Assembly (NCBI GenBank): GCA_035296085.1
Contig: DATHBP010000245.1
Span: forward strand, 1 to 40,222
Length of the DNA stretch: 40,222 bases
Origin: DATHBP01 sp035296085
GTDB lineage: Bacteria; Actinomycetota; Actinomycetes; Propionibacteriales; Nocardioidaceae
Direction: 5' to 3'
The notes under the pieces are model-generated. The model did no database searches. It was given only the letters and a program-made list of their open reading frames with translations, and was not told the origin of the DNA. How positions within the stretch are numbered: position 1 is the stretch's first letter; each line of letters opens with the position of its first letter. The translations under genes were made by a program, and so were the position numbers. Shown here piece after piece: positions 1 through 8,284 of this stretch.

Positions 1-233
1 TAGAAGGGACCGGTCTGTGGGTTGATGAACCGGGGGTCGCAGACCTCCGACACCAGGTCCGACGTCGACCGCACCTGGCCCGCGAAGCAGTCCTGCGTCC
101 ACGTCGACAGCTCCGTGCCCGGCTTGATGCTGGCCACCGCAGACGCGCCGCCGAAGGTGTAGGTCAGCGACCTCGGATCGGCGTCCGCGTCGATGTCCCA
201 GTGCAGGGTGCCGCCCGCCGCTTCAGTGCTCAC
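1..233 (-). CDS. acetamidase/formamidase family protein (N-terminal part, runs off left edge)
   Basis: Reading the minus strand from a GTG at 233-231, the frame stays open for 77 codons to the window edge. The peptide contains GGTLHWDID, GTELSTWTQDCF and, at the edge, FINPQTGPF. This last block matches the N-P-x-T-G-P-F segment that opens the metal-dependent acetamidase/formamidase (FmdA/AmdA) core. The family hydrolyses short amides to ammonia and a carboxylate in the cytoplasm. Only about a fifth of a typical protein is present, so substrate and catalytic residues cannot be judged. The start is uncertain: no good ribosome-binding site precedes the GTG, and the frame continues upstream without a better start. 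The 168 bases between this gene and the next hold no convincing gene. Confidence 0.7.
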   Translation of the reverse strand, partial: MSTEAAGGTLHWDIDADADPRSLTYTFGGASAVASIKPGTELSTWTQDCFAGQVRSTSDLVSEVCDPRFINPQTGPF

Positions 234-401
234 CAGACCATCCGGCGTCTCGTCAGACCCGCTCGTGGGTCTCCTCGAACACCGTGCGGCCGATCGCGTC
301 GTACACCGGCCGGTTGCGGGCGCGCGGGCGCGGCCGCGGTCATTCGGTTGGCGAGCGAGCGTGTAAGCATGCCCGCCACTCTGGCAGCAACCACCCCCTT
401 G

Positions 402-1850
402 CTAGTCGCCGACCGCTACCTTTTCGCGGCCGCGTGGGGGCTGCCGTTTGTCCCGGTACATGTTCGCGTCGGCTGCGCCCACCAACCCAGCGGCATCCGG
501 ATGTTCGTGCGTGAAGGCGATCCCGACGCTCAGGGTCACTCGTATCAACGCATCGTCCACCGTGATCGGTGCTGCGACCGCCTGCCTGAGCCGGTCGGCG
601 AGCTCCAGGGTGGCTTCCGGGGTGATGTCCTCAGCGAGGACGACGAACTCGTCGCCGCCCAACCGCGCCACCATGTCGCCGCGACGACTCGCATCCGAGA
701 GCCGTTGGGCAACCTCCATGAGAGCCTGGTCGCCGCAGCGGTGGCCATGGCTGTCGTTCACGGCTTTGAACCCGTCGAGGTCGCAGAACAACAGTGCCCC
801 GGACTTGCCACTTTCTCGTGCAGTCTCTACGGCGGTCGCCAGGCGTCGCTCCAGCGTGTGCCGGTTGGGCAGCCCGGTGAGGTCGTCGTGCCCCGCGCGA
901 TGTCTGAGTGCCTCGCGGGCGGCCCGCCGGTCGCTGATGTCCTCGACCTGGACGATGAGATAGTGCGCACCGCCGTCGGCGTTCGACACGACCGAGGACG
1001 TCACGTTCGCCCATACCGTGCTGCCGTCGGCATGCAGGTAGCGCTTCTCGACGGTGTTGACCTTTGGGCCGCCCGCGGCGACCCGGTCGACCAGCGCGAC
1101 GTCGCGGTCACGGTCGTCGGGGTGGGTGACGTCCATGAACCGCAGCGCCAGCAGCTCCTCCTCGGACCGGCCCAGGATCCGGCAGAACGCCGGGTTCACC
1201 TGGACGTAACGTCCCCGGTCCCCAGGCGTCAGGCTGAGCAGCGCCATCCCGATGCCGGCGCCCTCGAAGGCCAGCCGGAACGCCTCCTCACTGGTCTGTA
1301 GCCGTTCCCGCAGCTGCGCGTTGTCTATTGCGATACCTGCCTGCGCGGCGAACATCTCCAAGATCTCGCGCTGGAGAGGGCCGGGCCTGCGCCGGTCGTG
1401 CGGGAGGTCGACCGACAACATGCCGACCAGTTCCCCCGAAGGAGAGCACAGCGGCGCAAACAGCGCGTCCAGCGGGTGCCAGGCGTCCGCGTGGTCGATC
1501 GGCTCGAGGTCGGGAACCCAGCCTTCTCCCGGCCCATTGGGGAGCCGATCGTGCGGCACGAAAGCCAAGCTTCCCCAGCGTTCCGCAACCTCGAACTCCG
1601 CATCGAAGGCGTCGGCGGGAAGACACTGCCCGAGCAGATGCTCGCGAGCCGCCGGGTCGCCGGCGACCGCGAGGACTTCGAAGGAGCCGTCGAGATGTAC
1701 GTAGCTGATCGCCGCAACGTCAAAGCCGACCACGTCGACGACACCATCGGCCACGGCCTGCAGCGTCGACATCAGGCTGTGGCAGCGGTTGACTTTGCCG
1801 ATCAGCTCTGGAAGACGGCGCAACACGGCATGGTCGTCGTTCCGCGCCAT
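402..1850 (-). CDS. GAF-PAS-GGDEF diguanylate cyclase
   Basis: Cytoplasmic sensor protein of 482 residues that should make c-di-GMP from two GTP. Order: GAF domain about residues 10-180, PAS domain about 185-305 (ending in the usual VEDISDRR linker), GGDEF domain about 315-478. The catalytic loop LGGDEF is intact at 397-402, and the product-inhibition I-site RxxD (RRGD, 389-392) stands five residues before it, so the enzyme is predicted active and feedback-controlled. No EAL domain or membrane segment is seen. Start: a TTG at 1856 is possible, but an AGGAG lies 6 nt before the ATG at 1850-1848, which decides for ATG. The signal sensed is unknown. HD-GYP-type proteins at the other end of the window could degrade the product. 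Confidence 0.9.
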   Translation of the reverse strand: MARNDDHAVLRRLPELIGKVNRCHSLMSTLQAVADGVVDVVGFDVAAISYVHLDGSFEVLAVAGDPAAREHLLGQCLPADAFDAEFEVAERWGSLAFVPHDRLPNGPGEGWVPDLEPIDHADAWHPLDALFAPLCSPSGELVGMLSVDLPHDRRRPGPLQREILEMFAAQAGIAIDNAQLRERLQTSEEAFRLAFEGAGIGMALLSLTPGDRGRYVQVNPAFCRILGRSEEELLALRFMDVTHPDDRDRDVALVDRVAAGGPKVNTVEKRYLHADGSTVWANVTSSVVSNADGGAHYLIVQVEDISDRRAAREALRHRAGHDDLTGLPNRHTLERRLATAVETARESGKSGALLFCDLDGFKAVNDSHGHRCGDQALMEVAQRLSDASRRGDMVARLGGDEFVVLAEDITPEATLELADRLRQAVAAPITVDDALIRVTLSVGIAFTHEHPDAAGLVGAADANMYRDKRQPPRGREKVAVGD

Positions 1851-1924
1851 GCGCAACTCCTGACTCGGAGTGCTCGACGATGTCGGCTCGACGCTGTCTG
1901 GGTTCGTCCCCGAATGTCTAGCCT

Positions 1925-1952
1925 ACGCTACTGACGGACTACACCTTGTCAC
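1925..1952 (-). promoter_or_regulatory. candidate promoter of the diguanylate cyclase gene
   Basis: On the minus strand GTGACA (1952-1947, five of six matches to TTGACA) is followed after 16 nt by TAGCGT (1930-1925), a TAnnnT -10 box of actinobacterial type. It lies about 75 nt before the ATG and overlaps the stop codon of the upstream gene. The 11-mer AGTAGCGTAGG across the -10 recurs in the leader of the HD-GYP gene at 37271-37281. This is read by eye only. Confidence 0.35.
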
Positions 1953-4339
1953 TGAGCGGCGCTCGGTTGGGGTCCGGGCAGCGACACCTCGCCGAGGGCT
2001 GCCAGCAGCGCCGCCACAAATATCGGAATGTGCTCGTCGGTGAAGGCAAGCGGCGGTCTCACTTTGAGCACGTTTCCCCGCGCCCCGGTCCTCCCCACCA
2101 ACACACCGTGCGCCCGCAGGGCGTCGGCCAGCGCCTCGGCCGTCGGCGCGTCAGGTCGTTTGCTTTCCCGGTCGGCGACGATCTCGATGGCATTGGCGAG
2201 CCCGACTCCGCGTACGTCCCCGATGCGTTCGTCGTCGACGGTGGCAGTCCGCACGTCGGCGCGCAGCTGCGCGCCAGTGACCTGGACGCGGGGGAGCACG
2301 CGTTCATCGGCGAGGACGTCGAGGACTGCGTGCGCCGCCACCACCGAGACCTGGTTGCCGCCGAACGTGGAGAAGAAGACGGTGTCCCGCGCGAACTGCT
2401 CGACGAGCCCGCGACGGGTGATCACCGCTCCCACCGGCTGACCGTTTCCCATCGGCTTGCCCAGCGTGACGAAGTCGGGCTCTATTGCCAGGCGCTGGTA
2501 GGACCACATGGCATCGCCGGTACGGCCGTGACCGCCCTGCACCTCGTCGGCGATCCACAGCGCGCCCGCCGCACGGGTGAGAGCGAGCAGCTCCTGGGCG
2601 TACGTCGGCTCGACGTCGTACACGCCGTCGCTGAGCAGGATGGCGTCCAGGATGGTGGCGGCCGGCTCGACCCCCTTGTCGGTGAGCCGGCCGAGAGCCG
2701 AGACGAACCCTTCGGTGCTGAGGTGCGTGCCTCGGTAGGTGTCTGGTGGGGTCCATCGTTCGACGTGGCGCGCGTGCCCGTGGGCCGGCAAGGTCTCCGG
2801 CGAGAGCTCCGCGGTCGCGGCGGTGATGCCGTGGTAGGCGTTGGCCGTGCACAAACCGCCCGAGCGGCCCGTGTGGTGTACGGCCAGCCGCCAGGCGAGG
2901 TCGTTGGCCTCTGACCCGGAGTTGACGAAGAGGACCGTGTCGAGCGACTCGGGGCCGGTTGCGACCAGTCGTTCGGCGAGCTCGATCGCCGCATGGTGGA
3001 GATAGCGCAGGTTCGTGTTGAGCGTGCGCCATTGGCGGGTTACGGCGCTGACCACGCGTGGATGGGCGTGCCCGACACAGGCGACGTTGTTGTACATGTC
3101 GAGGTAGCGACGTCCTGTGGCGTCGGTCATCCAGACGCCGCTGGCACTGTGTAGCTCGATGGGGTCGGCGTAGCTCAGCGGTTCCATAGCCGGTCCGAGC
3201 ACCGCCGCGCGCCGTTCCGCGAGTGCTGTCGGCGCGTGTGTCTGGTCGGGGCCGAGCTCGGTTCCGCCCAGCAGACGCGCCGTACGCTCCCACCCGGTCG
3301 ACAGCACCTGCTCGACCAGCGCCAGCGCGGACTGGTTGTAGCGCTCGGCGAACGCCGGTTCCTCGAGTCCAGCAGCCGAGCGCCAGGATGCGATGGCGAT
3401 CCCGATCGCGGCCCGTGCGGCCCACACGTCTACGACGAGTCGCAGCTCGTCGGCTTCGAGCGGCGTGACCCGCTGGTAGCCGTCGAGCACCAGCCTGGCT
3501 GCGCGTAGGCCCTCGTCGCCCGTTCTTCCGGACACGACGGAGTCGAGCACCGACGCCACGTCGGTCAGCAGGGCGGTATGGCTCATGTCACCGAAGTCGA
3601 TGATGCCGGTGATGAGACCGGCGTCGTCGACCAGCACGTTGTCGACCGTCAGGTCGCCGTGGACGACCTGAGCGCGCAGCGTGGGCCACGCGGGCAAGGC
3701 GACCTGCTCGAAGCGATCCAGGACAGCCGTCACGGCGGAACGGGTCGACCGGTCGCGGACCGTGTCGAGCAGCGCCCGGCTCTCGGCCGCGTACTGAACG
3801 TCCCAGGGGACGCGGCGGATCGCTCGCGGATGGATGAAGCCACGGAGCGCACGGCCGAGCCGAGCGGTCGTCTCGCCCCACGCCGTCAGTGCCGCATCGC
3901 TAAGAGCAAGCGGATCGACCCGCGACCGTCCCGGCAGCCGGTCGTACATCCGGACCCAGTGCGTGTCTTCCCCGTCGCGCCACTGCGCCCGGTGGCCGGC
4001 CTCGCCTCCGCTGGCCCCGTCTGTGCTCGCCGTTGCACCCGGGCGTCTGCGAGGGATGGCGACGCACAGCGTTGAGTCGATGCGCGCCGCGTGGGACGCC
4101 GCCATCGCCTCCATGTCCAACACCGCCACGTCTTCGGCCGCGTTCGAGATCTTCATCACCGCGACGTCGACCCCCGCTGCGTCGCGCAGGGTGAACGCCT
4201 GGTCCCGCTCGCTGCCCAGGCTCTGGGCCGCCGCGGCGCGGACACCGAAGGTGTGGGCGGCGATCTCGCACGCGTCAGCCGCCGAGTACCGCGGCGGTGC
4301 GGCGCGCCAGACGCCGTCGATACTCGCCGCGGCCACCAT
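1949..4339 (-). CDS. fusion of APH-type small-molecule kinase and class-III aminotransferase (putative phospho-lyase)
   Basis: A 796-residue two-domain enzyme. Residues about 1-345 are an aminoglycoside/choline-kinase-fold domain with the catalytic HGDLTVDN motif (227-234) and the metal-binding IDFGD (247-251). Residues about 370-796 are a class-III PLP enzyme with NSGSEAND (473-480), the cofactor aspartate in IADEVQ (598) and the PLP lysine in LGKPMGNG (628). Family knowledge: such pairs (hydroxylysine kinase with phosphohydroxylysine phospho-lyase; ethanolamine-phosphate phospho-lyase) phosphorylate an amino alcohol and then eliminate phosphate. Fusion implies both steps occur in one protein. 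Many relatives carry an M23 peptidase domain between the two; it is absent here. Start: ATG 4339 chosen, GTG 4348 possible; a longer reading would run into the preceding gene. Last gene of the minus-strand operon, 56 nt after the crotonase. Substrate unknown. Confidence 0.85.
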   Translation of the reverse strand: MVAAASIDGVWRAAPPRYSAADACEIAAHTFGVRAAAAQSLGSERDQAFTLRDAAGVDVAVMKISNAAEDVAVLDMEAMAASHAARIDSTLCVAIPRRRPGATASTDGASGGEAGHRAQWRDGEDTHWVRMYDRLPGRSRVDPLALSDAALTAWGETTARLGRALRGFIHPRAIRRVPWDVQYAAESRALLDTVRDRSTRSAVTAVLDRFEQVALPAWPTLRAQVVHGDLTVDNVLVDDAGLITGIIDFGDMSHTALLTDVASVLDSVVSGRTGDEGLRAARLVLDGYQRVTPLEADELRLVVDVWAARAAIGIAIASWRSAAGLEEPAFAERYNQSALALVEQVLSTGWERTARLLGGTELGPDQTHAPTALAERRAAVLGPAMEPLSYADPIELHSASGVWMTDATGRRYLDMYNNVACVGHAHPRVVSAVTRQWRTLNTNLRYLHHAAIELAERLVATGPESLDTVLFVNSGSEANDLAWRLAVHHTGRSGGLCTANAYHGITAATAELSPETLPAHGHARHVERWTPPDTYRGTHLSTEGFVSALGRLTDKGVEPAATILDAILLSDGVYDVEPTYAQELLALTRAAGALWIADEVQGGHGRTGDAMWSYQRLAIEPDFVTLGKPMGNGQPVGAVITRRGLVEQFARDTVFFSTFGGNQVSVVAAHAVLDVLADERVLPRVQVTGAQLRADVRTATVDDERIGDVRGVGLANAIEIVADRESKRPDAPTAEALADALRAHGVLVGRTGARGNVLKVRPPLAFTDEHIPIFVAALLAALGEVSLPGPQPSAAQ

Positions 4340-4395
4340 GAACCGCACAGTAGCCAGCAGCCCCCTGCCGCCACGCCCCAGCCCGAGTGGTGGCG

Positions 4396-5163
4396 CTAGC
4401 GGGCCTGCCAGCGCGGTGGGCGCTTCTCCACGAATGCCTGCGGCCCCTCCTTGGCATCCGCCGATGCGAGCATCGCGCGATATCCGACCAGGTCTTCGCT
4501 GCGCATCAGCCGGTAGGCAGCGGAAAGATCGAGAGCGGCCGTCACCTCGCTGATCTCCTTGACCGCCGCCACGGCGAGCGGCGCACTCGCGCAGACCGCG
4601 CGCGCCAGCTCCATCGCCGCACTCGGCAGATCGGCAGCCGGTACGACACGGTTGACCAGCCCCCAACGGGCGGCCTCGGCCGCAGCCATCCGCCGGCCGG
4701 TCAGCAGCATCTCCGTTGCCACAGCCGGCGGCAGCCGCCGGGGCAGCCGCAGCACACCACCGGCGTCGGCCACCATGCCCAGCGTCGCTTCCGGCAAGGC
4801 GAACTCCGCGTGGTCGGCCGCCACGATCAGATCGGCAGCGAGCGCTAGCTCGAAGCCACCACCGAGGGCCAGGCCGTTGACGGCCGCGATCACGGGCTTG
4901 CGCAACCCGAAGAACTCCGTGAGGCCACCGAACCCGCCAGGGCCGTGGTTCGCGTCGATCGGCTCGCCCGCCGCGGCCGCCTTGAGGTCCCAGCCCGCTG
5001 AGAAGAACCGCTCGCCGGCGCCGGTGAGCACCGCGACCCGCAAGGCGCTGTCGTCCTGCAACTGCGAGAACGCGTCGTACAGCGCGTGGCTGGCGGTGAC
5101 GTCGATCGCGTTGGCCTTCGGTCGGTCCAGGGTCACGACCAGGACCTCGCCGTCGACGTCCAT
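4396..5163 (-). CDS. CaiD-like enoyl-CoA hydratase/isomerase (carnitinyl-CoA dehydratase type)
   Basis: Crotonase-fold enzyme of 255 residues. The oxyanion-hole and catalytic region GLALGGGFELALAAD carries Glu105, and LPEATLGMVADAGG carries Glu125, so both acid/base glutamates of hydratases are present. The stretch from LPEA through TGRRM and GLVNRVV to the EKRPPRW tail closely resembles E. coli CaiD as I remember it. CaiD interconverts crotonobetainyl-CoA and L-carnitinyl-CoA. Position in an operon with carnitine dehydrogenase and BKACE supports a role in bringing gamma-butyrobetaine or crotonobetaine into the carnitine pathway. The ATG at 5163 lies 16 nt after the stop of the acyl-CoA dehydrogenase; upstream in-frame GTGs at 5169 and 5175 are alternatives. 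A general enoyl-CoA hydratase cannot be excluded. Confidence 0.85.
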   Translation of the reverse strand: MDVDGEVLVVTLDRPKANAIDVTASHALYDAFSQLQDDSALRVAVLTGAGERFFSAGWDLKAAAAGEPIDANHGPGGFGGLTEFFGLRKPVIAAVNGLALGGGFELALAADLIVAADHAEFALPEATLGMVADAGGVLRLPRRLPPAVATEMLLTGRRMAAAEAARWGLVNRVVPAADLPSAAMELARAVCASAPLAVAAVKEISEVTAALDLSAAYRLMRSEDLVGYRAMLASADAKEGPQAFVEKRPPRWQAR

Positions 5164-5179
5164 CCGCACCGGCACCGGC

Positions 5180-6340
5180 CTACGCCCCCAACGGGCGCAG
5201 CATGGACCGGGCAATGATGTGGCGCTGGATCTCGCTGGTCCCGTCCCAGATCCGCTCCACGCGCGCGTCGCGCCAGAACCGCTCGATGGGGAAGTCGCTC
5301 ATCAAGCCCATCCCGCCGAAGATCTGCACAGCCCGGTCGGTGATCCGCCCCAACGCCTCAGTGGCGAAGAGCTTGGCCATGGCGGCGTCGGAGTCGGTCA
5401 TCGCGCCGTGGTCGAGATTCCACGCCGCCCGCAGCGTCAGCAGCTCGGCGGCGTCCAGCTCGGTGGCCATGTCCGCGAGCTGGAAGCCGACCCCCTGGAA
5501 CCGGCCGATCGGCTGGCCGAACTGGACCCGCTCGGCGGCCCAGCTGGTGGCCATCTGCAGAACGCGCCGCGCCCGCCCGACGCTGGCGGCCGCCACCGTG
5601 AGCCGGCTCGCCCCGAGCCATTGCCCCATCAGGCCGAAGCCTCGGCCCTCCGCCCCGAGTCGTGCGCCGAGCGGTACGCGGCAGTCTTCGAAGGACAGCT
5701 CGCTGTGGTGGAAGCCCCGGTGGGAGACGCTGGCCGCACCGCGCTGGAGGGTCAGCCCCGGAGTGTCGAAGTCGACCAGGAAGCCGGTGATGAGGTTGCG
5801 CCGGCCGGCGGAGGTCTCCTCCGCGCCGGTCGCGGCGAACAGGATCACGAAGTCGGCAAGCTCAGCGTTGCTGATGAAGTGCTTGGTGCCGGTGATGACG
5901 TAGTCGTCGCCGTCTCGTACGGCTCGAGTCGTCATGGCACGTACGTCAGAACCCGCCCCGGGCTCGGTCATGGCCAGGCAGTCGTGGCGCTCCCCGCGGA
6001 TCGACGGCAGCAGGTACCGCTCCCGCTGCTCGCCCTCGCAGGCCAGCAGGATGTTGCTGGGCCGGGCGACCAGCCACTGCAGCGCGTAGCTTGCCTTGCC
6101 GAGCTCGAGCTCGACGAGCGTCATGGCGACGGCGTCCAAGCCGCCACCGCCCAGCTCTGCTGGCATGTTCGCGGCGTACAAGCCGGACGTCAGGGCCTTG
6201 GCCCGGATCGACTCGACGAGATGGGGCGGCACGTCGCCGAGCCGCTCGACCTCGTTCTCGTGCGGATAGAGCTCGTTGGTCACGAACCGGCGCACGGTGT
6301 CGACGACGGCAAGCTGTTCGTCGCTGAGCTCGAAGTCCAT
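5180..6340 (-). CDS. acyl-CoA dehydrogenase, candidate gamma-butyrobetainyl-CoA dehydrogenase
   Basis: FAD enzyme of 386 residues with normal family length. The FAD/substrate signature CLAMTEPGAGSD is in the middle domain, RVQFGQPIGRFQGV begins the C-terminal helical domain, and QIFGGMGLMSDFPIER and RIWDGTSEIQR lie near the end. In most family members the last motif is YEGTxxIQR with a catalytic glutamate; here it reads WD, so aspartate may be the base. The operon context suggests a substrate such as gamma-butyrobetainyl-CoA, oxidised to crotonobetainyl-CoA for the adjacent CaiD-like hydratase; this is inference. Starts at an ATG preceded by AAGGAA and lies 9 nt after the thioesterase gene. 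No CoA ligase or CoA transferase for activating the substrate is in the window. Confidence 0.88.
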   Translation of the reverse strand: MDFELSDEQLAVVDTVRRFVTNELYPHENEVERLGDVPPHLVESIRAKALTSGLYAANMPAELGGGGLDAVAMTLVELELGKASYALQWLVARPSNILLACEGEQRERYLLPSIRGERHDCLAMTEPGAGSDVRAMTTRAVRDGDDYVITGTKHFISNAELADFVILFAATGAEETSAGRRNLITGFLVDFDTPGLTLQRGAASVSHRGFHHSELSFEDCRVPLGARLGAEGRGFGLMGQWLGASRLTVAAASVGRARRVLQMATSWAAERVQFGQPIGRFQGVGFQLADMATELDAAELLTLRAAWNLDHGAMTDSDAAMAKLFATEALGRITDRAVQIFGGMGLMSDFPIERFWRDARVERIWDGTSEIQRHIIARSMLRPLGA

Positions 6341-6349
6341 GGTTCCTTC

Positions 6350-6832
6350 CTAGCCGCGGCGAATGCGCATCGGCCGGCCGACGACCTCGGGCACCGGCAG
6401 TGTGGTCTGAGCTTGGTGCAGCGCCGCCACCCGTTCGGCTAGGTCCGCAGGCATCGGCGCGGACCTGGCGGCGCGCGAGTCGACGTGCACCAGCATCTGC
6501 TCCGCCGTGGCGAGCAGCACGTCGCTGTCGCCGAGGTACATCTCGTGCCAGATGTGCACGCGCTTGGCGTCGCAGTCCAGCACTCGCAAAGTCATCGACA
6601 GCTCGTCGCCCTCACTCGCCTCCCGCCGGTGGTGCAGATGCGTCTCCACTGTGTAGAGCGAGTGGCCCGCGCTCCGGTAGTCGTCGTCGATTCCCACGTA
6701 GCGGAAGAACGCGTCGGCGTTCTCGCCGAACGCCAGCAGGTAGCACCACTCGCTCATGTGCTGGTTGTAGTCCACCCAGTCCGGCGGCACCGTGAGTTGG
6801 CACAGCCGCAGCGGGGCGGGGATGGCACTCAC
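6350..6832 (-). CDS. hot-dog thioesterase, betainyl-CoA thioesterase type (second copy)
   Basis: A 160-residue single hot-dog domain. WVDYNQHMSEWCY carries the Asp-Tyr-Asn-x-His motif of 4-hydroxybenzoyl-CoA-type thioesterases, and SLYTVETHLHH follows on the central helix and strand. In carnitine breakdown BKACE yields betainyl-CoA, which a thioesterase of this kind hydrolyses to glycine betaine and CoA; the domain is even fused to carnitine dehydrogenase in some bacteria. Starts at a GTG that overlaps the stop of the preceding thioesterase by 4 nt (GTGA), so translation is probably coupled. The two copies are clearly diverged, so they may act on different acyl-CoA esters. Confidence 0.82.
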   Translation of the reverse strand: MSAIPAPLRLCQLTVPPDWVDYNQHMSEWCYLLAFGENADAFFRYVGIDDDYRSAGHSLYTVETHLHHRREASEGDELSMTLRVLDCDAKRVHIWHEMYLGDSDVLLATAEQMLVHVDSRAARSAPMPADLAERVAALHQAQTTLPVPEVVGRPMRIRRG

Positions 6833-7323
6833 CGGACCGCCGAGGCAGGACGGGCGGCGCCGACCCCGAGGCCCAGGTGCGCCGGCCGCGGGAGAGCCGC
6901 ATGGGCAGCCAGCATGTTCTGCACGCGTGCCTGCCGGTCGGGCTGCATGGCCGTGACCACGCCGCGTGCGGTGTCGACGTGCAGGTACAGCGACTCCCCG
7001 GTGGCGACAGGTTCACCATTACCCAGCAGCTCCGTGTGGAGGCGCACCTTCTTGGCATCCGCCGCAACCATGGTGGTGGAGGCGCGCAGTGCCTGGCCGA
7101 GCGAGCAGCTGGCCAGGAAGCGGATGTGACACTCCACGGTGTAGAAAGACGCGCCAGTGGCGGCGCGGTAGTCGGCGCTCAGCCCCAGCGCTGCGAACAG
7201 CTCTTCGTTTGCGTCGCTCAGTACGGCCGCGTAGCTGGCGTCGTGCATATGCCCGTTGTAGTCCAGCCACTCAGCACGTACGACGGTGCGGTAGGTCGAG
7301 AACGGCCCTCGCGAGTCACCCAT
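6829..7323 (-). CDS. hot-dog thioesterase, betainyl-CoA thioesterase type (first copy)
   Basis: A 164-residue hot-dog protein with EWLDYNGHMHDASYA, the same Asp-Tyr-Asn-x-His active-site pattern as its neighbour, then SFYTVECHIRFL and LHTELL. It starts at an ATG inside the last codons of the carnitine dehydrogenase gene (8-nt overlap), which mirrors the dehydrogenase-thioesterase fusions known elsewhere and makes it the better candidate for the betainyl-CoA thioesterase. An upstream extension in the same frame lies wholly inside the dehydrogenase gene and looks non-coding. The last 20 or so residues (rich in Ala, Gly and Pro) look like a loose tail. Confidence 0.83.
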   Translation of the reverse strand: MGDSRGPFSTYRTVVRAEWLDYNGHMHDASYAAVLSDANEELFAALGLSADYRAATGASFYTVECHIRFLASCSLGQALRASTTMVAADAKKVRLHTELLGNGEPVATGESLYLHVDTARGVVTAMQPDRQARVQNMLAAHAALPRPAHLGLGVGAARPASAVR

Positions 7324-8284
7324 CGACGCCCACCCGGTGCTTGTCCAACAGCAGTAGCAGGTCGACGAGGAACGCGTCACGGCGCTGCTCCAGCTCGGCG
7401 ACCGACCGCCCGGCGGCCGCCTGCACCACACCGGCGACCACCCGGTCGCGCAGCTGCGGGGTCAGCGGCGGAGCCGCCAGCCGGGTCCAGGGCTCGAGCA
7501 GTGCCGGGCCGAAGTGATCCAGCATGTGGGCCATCCCACCCGGCCCGCCAGCCAGGTGGAACGTGAGCATCGGCCCCATCAGCGCCCAGCGCAACCCGGG
7601 ACCGTACGTGATCGCGTCGTCGATCTGCTGCACGCTCGCCTGCCCGGAGTCGACCATGTGCAGGGCCTCTCGCCACAGCGCTTCCTGCAGCCGGTTGCCG
7701 ACGAAGCCAGGCACCTCGGCGTCCATCGTCAGACACACCTTGCCAGCGCCGCTGTAGAACTCCGTCGCCCACTCGACGGCATCGGCATCAGTCTTCGCGC
7801 CGCCGACCACCTCCACGAGCGGGATGAGGTACGGCGGGTTGAACGGGTGCCCGACCACGAAGCGCCCGGGCGTCTGGCAGTACGCGGCCATCTCGGTCAT
7901 GCCGAAACCGGACGTACTGGAGGCCACCACGACGTCCGGTCTCGTCTGCGCGTCGATCGTCGCCAGCAGCGCGACCTTGGCCGAAAGCACCTCGGGCGCG
8001 GACTCCTGGACGAAGTCGGCGCCCGCCAGCGCGTCGCCCAGCGTGTCGGCGAACCGGAGCCGCTCGCGGCTCGCGCCGGCACTGAGCCCCAGGCGTTCCA
8101 GCGAGGGCCAGGCCCGCTCCACGAGCGCCGACAGCCGCTGCGGTGCTTCCCCGCCCGGGTCCCACGCCACCACGTCGTAGCCCATCCGCAGGAAGTGCGC
8201 AGCCCAGCCGCCGCCGATGACGCCGGTGCCGACGACGGCGACCGTGCGGACCGCATCCGGAGCAGGACGTCCCGGCGAGCTCAC
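7316..8284 (-). CDS. lcdH: L-carnitine dehydrogenase (3-hydroxyacyl-CoA dehydrogenase fold)
   Basis: A 322-residue NAD-dependent dehydrogenase that should oxidise L-carnitine to 3-dehydrocarnitine. VAVVGTGVIGGGWAAHF (about residues 15-31) is the Rossmann NAD site. HPFNPPYLIPLVEVV carries the catalytic histidine region of the 3-hydroxyacyl-CoA dehydrogenase family, and PGFVGNRLQEALWREALH starts the helical C-terminal domain. Length fits stand-alone carnitine dehydrogenases rather than those fused to a thioesterase; the thioesterase is the next gene. Start: GTG at 8284 overlaps the stop of the BKACE gene by 4 nt (GTGA); the longer frame upstream lies inside that gene. Assignment to carnitine rather than another 3-hydroxy acid rests on the neighbours. 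Confidence 0.87.
   Translation of the reverse strand: MSSPGRPAPDAVRTVAVVGTGVIGGGWAAHFLRMGYDVVAWDPGGEAPQRLSALVERAWPSLERLGLSAGASRERLRFADTLGDALAGADFVQESAPEVLSAKVALLATIDAQTRPDVVVASSTSGFGMTEMAAYCQTPGRFVVGHPFNPPYLIPLVEVVGGAKTDADAVEWATEFYSGAGKVCLTMDAEVPGFVGNRLQEALWREALHMVDSGQASVQQIDDAITYGPGLRWALMGPMLTFHLAGGPGGMAHMLDHFGPALLEPWTRLAAPPLTPQLRDRVVAGVVQAAAGRSVAELEQRRDAFLVDLLLLLDKHRVGVDG

Noticed and set aside
272..344. Short minus-strand peptide reading ending ETHERV, upstream of the acetamidase gene
   Set aside because: Closed by a stop just upstream; the only starts give about 17 codons, without ribosome-binding site or known family.
201..1301. Long plus-strand frame opposite the diguanylate cyclase
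   Set aside because: It is antisense to a protein with clear GAF, PAS and GGDEF motifs; its own translation has no domain and is a high-GC shadow.
4340..4666. N-terminal extension of the kinase-aminotransferase fusion
   Set aside because: It lies inside the crotonase gene in another frame and has non-coding composition; the kinase domain begins after ATG 4339.
4559..6442. 627-codon plus-strand frame
   Set aside because: Antisense to the crotonase and acyl-CoA dehydrogenase genes; Arg/Pro/Gln-rich without family motifs.
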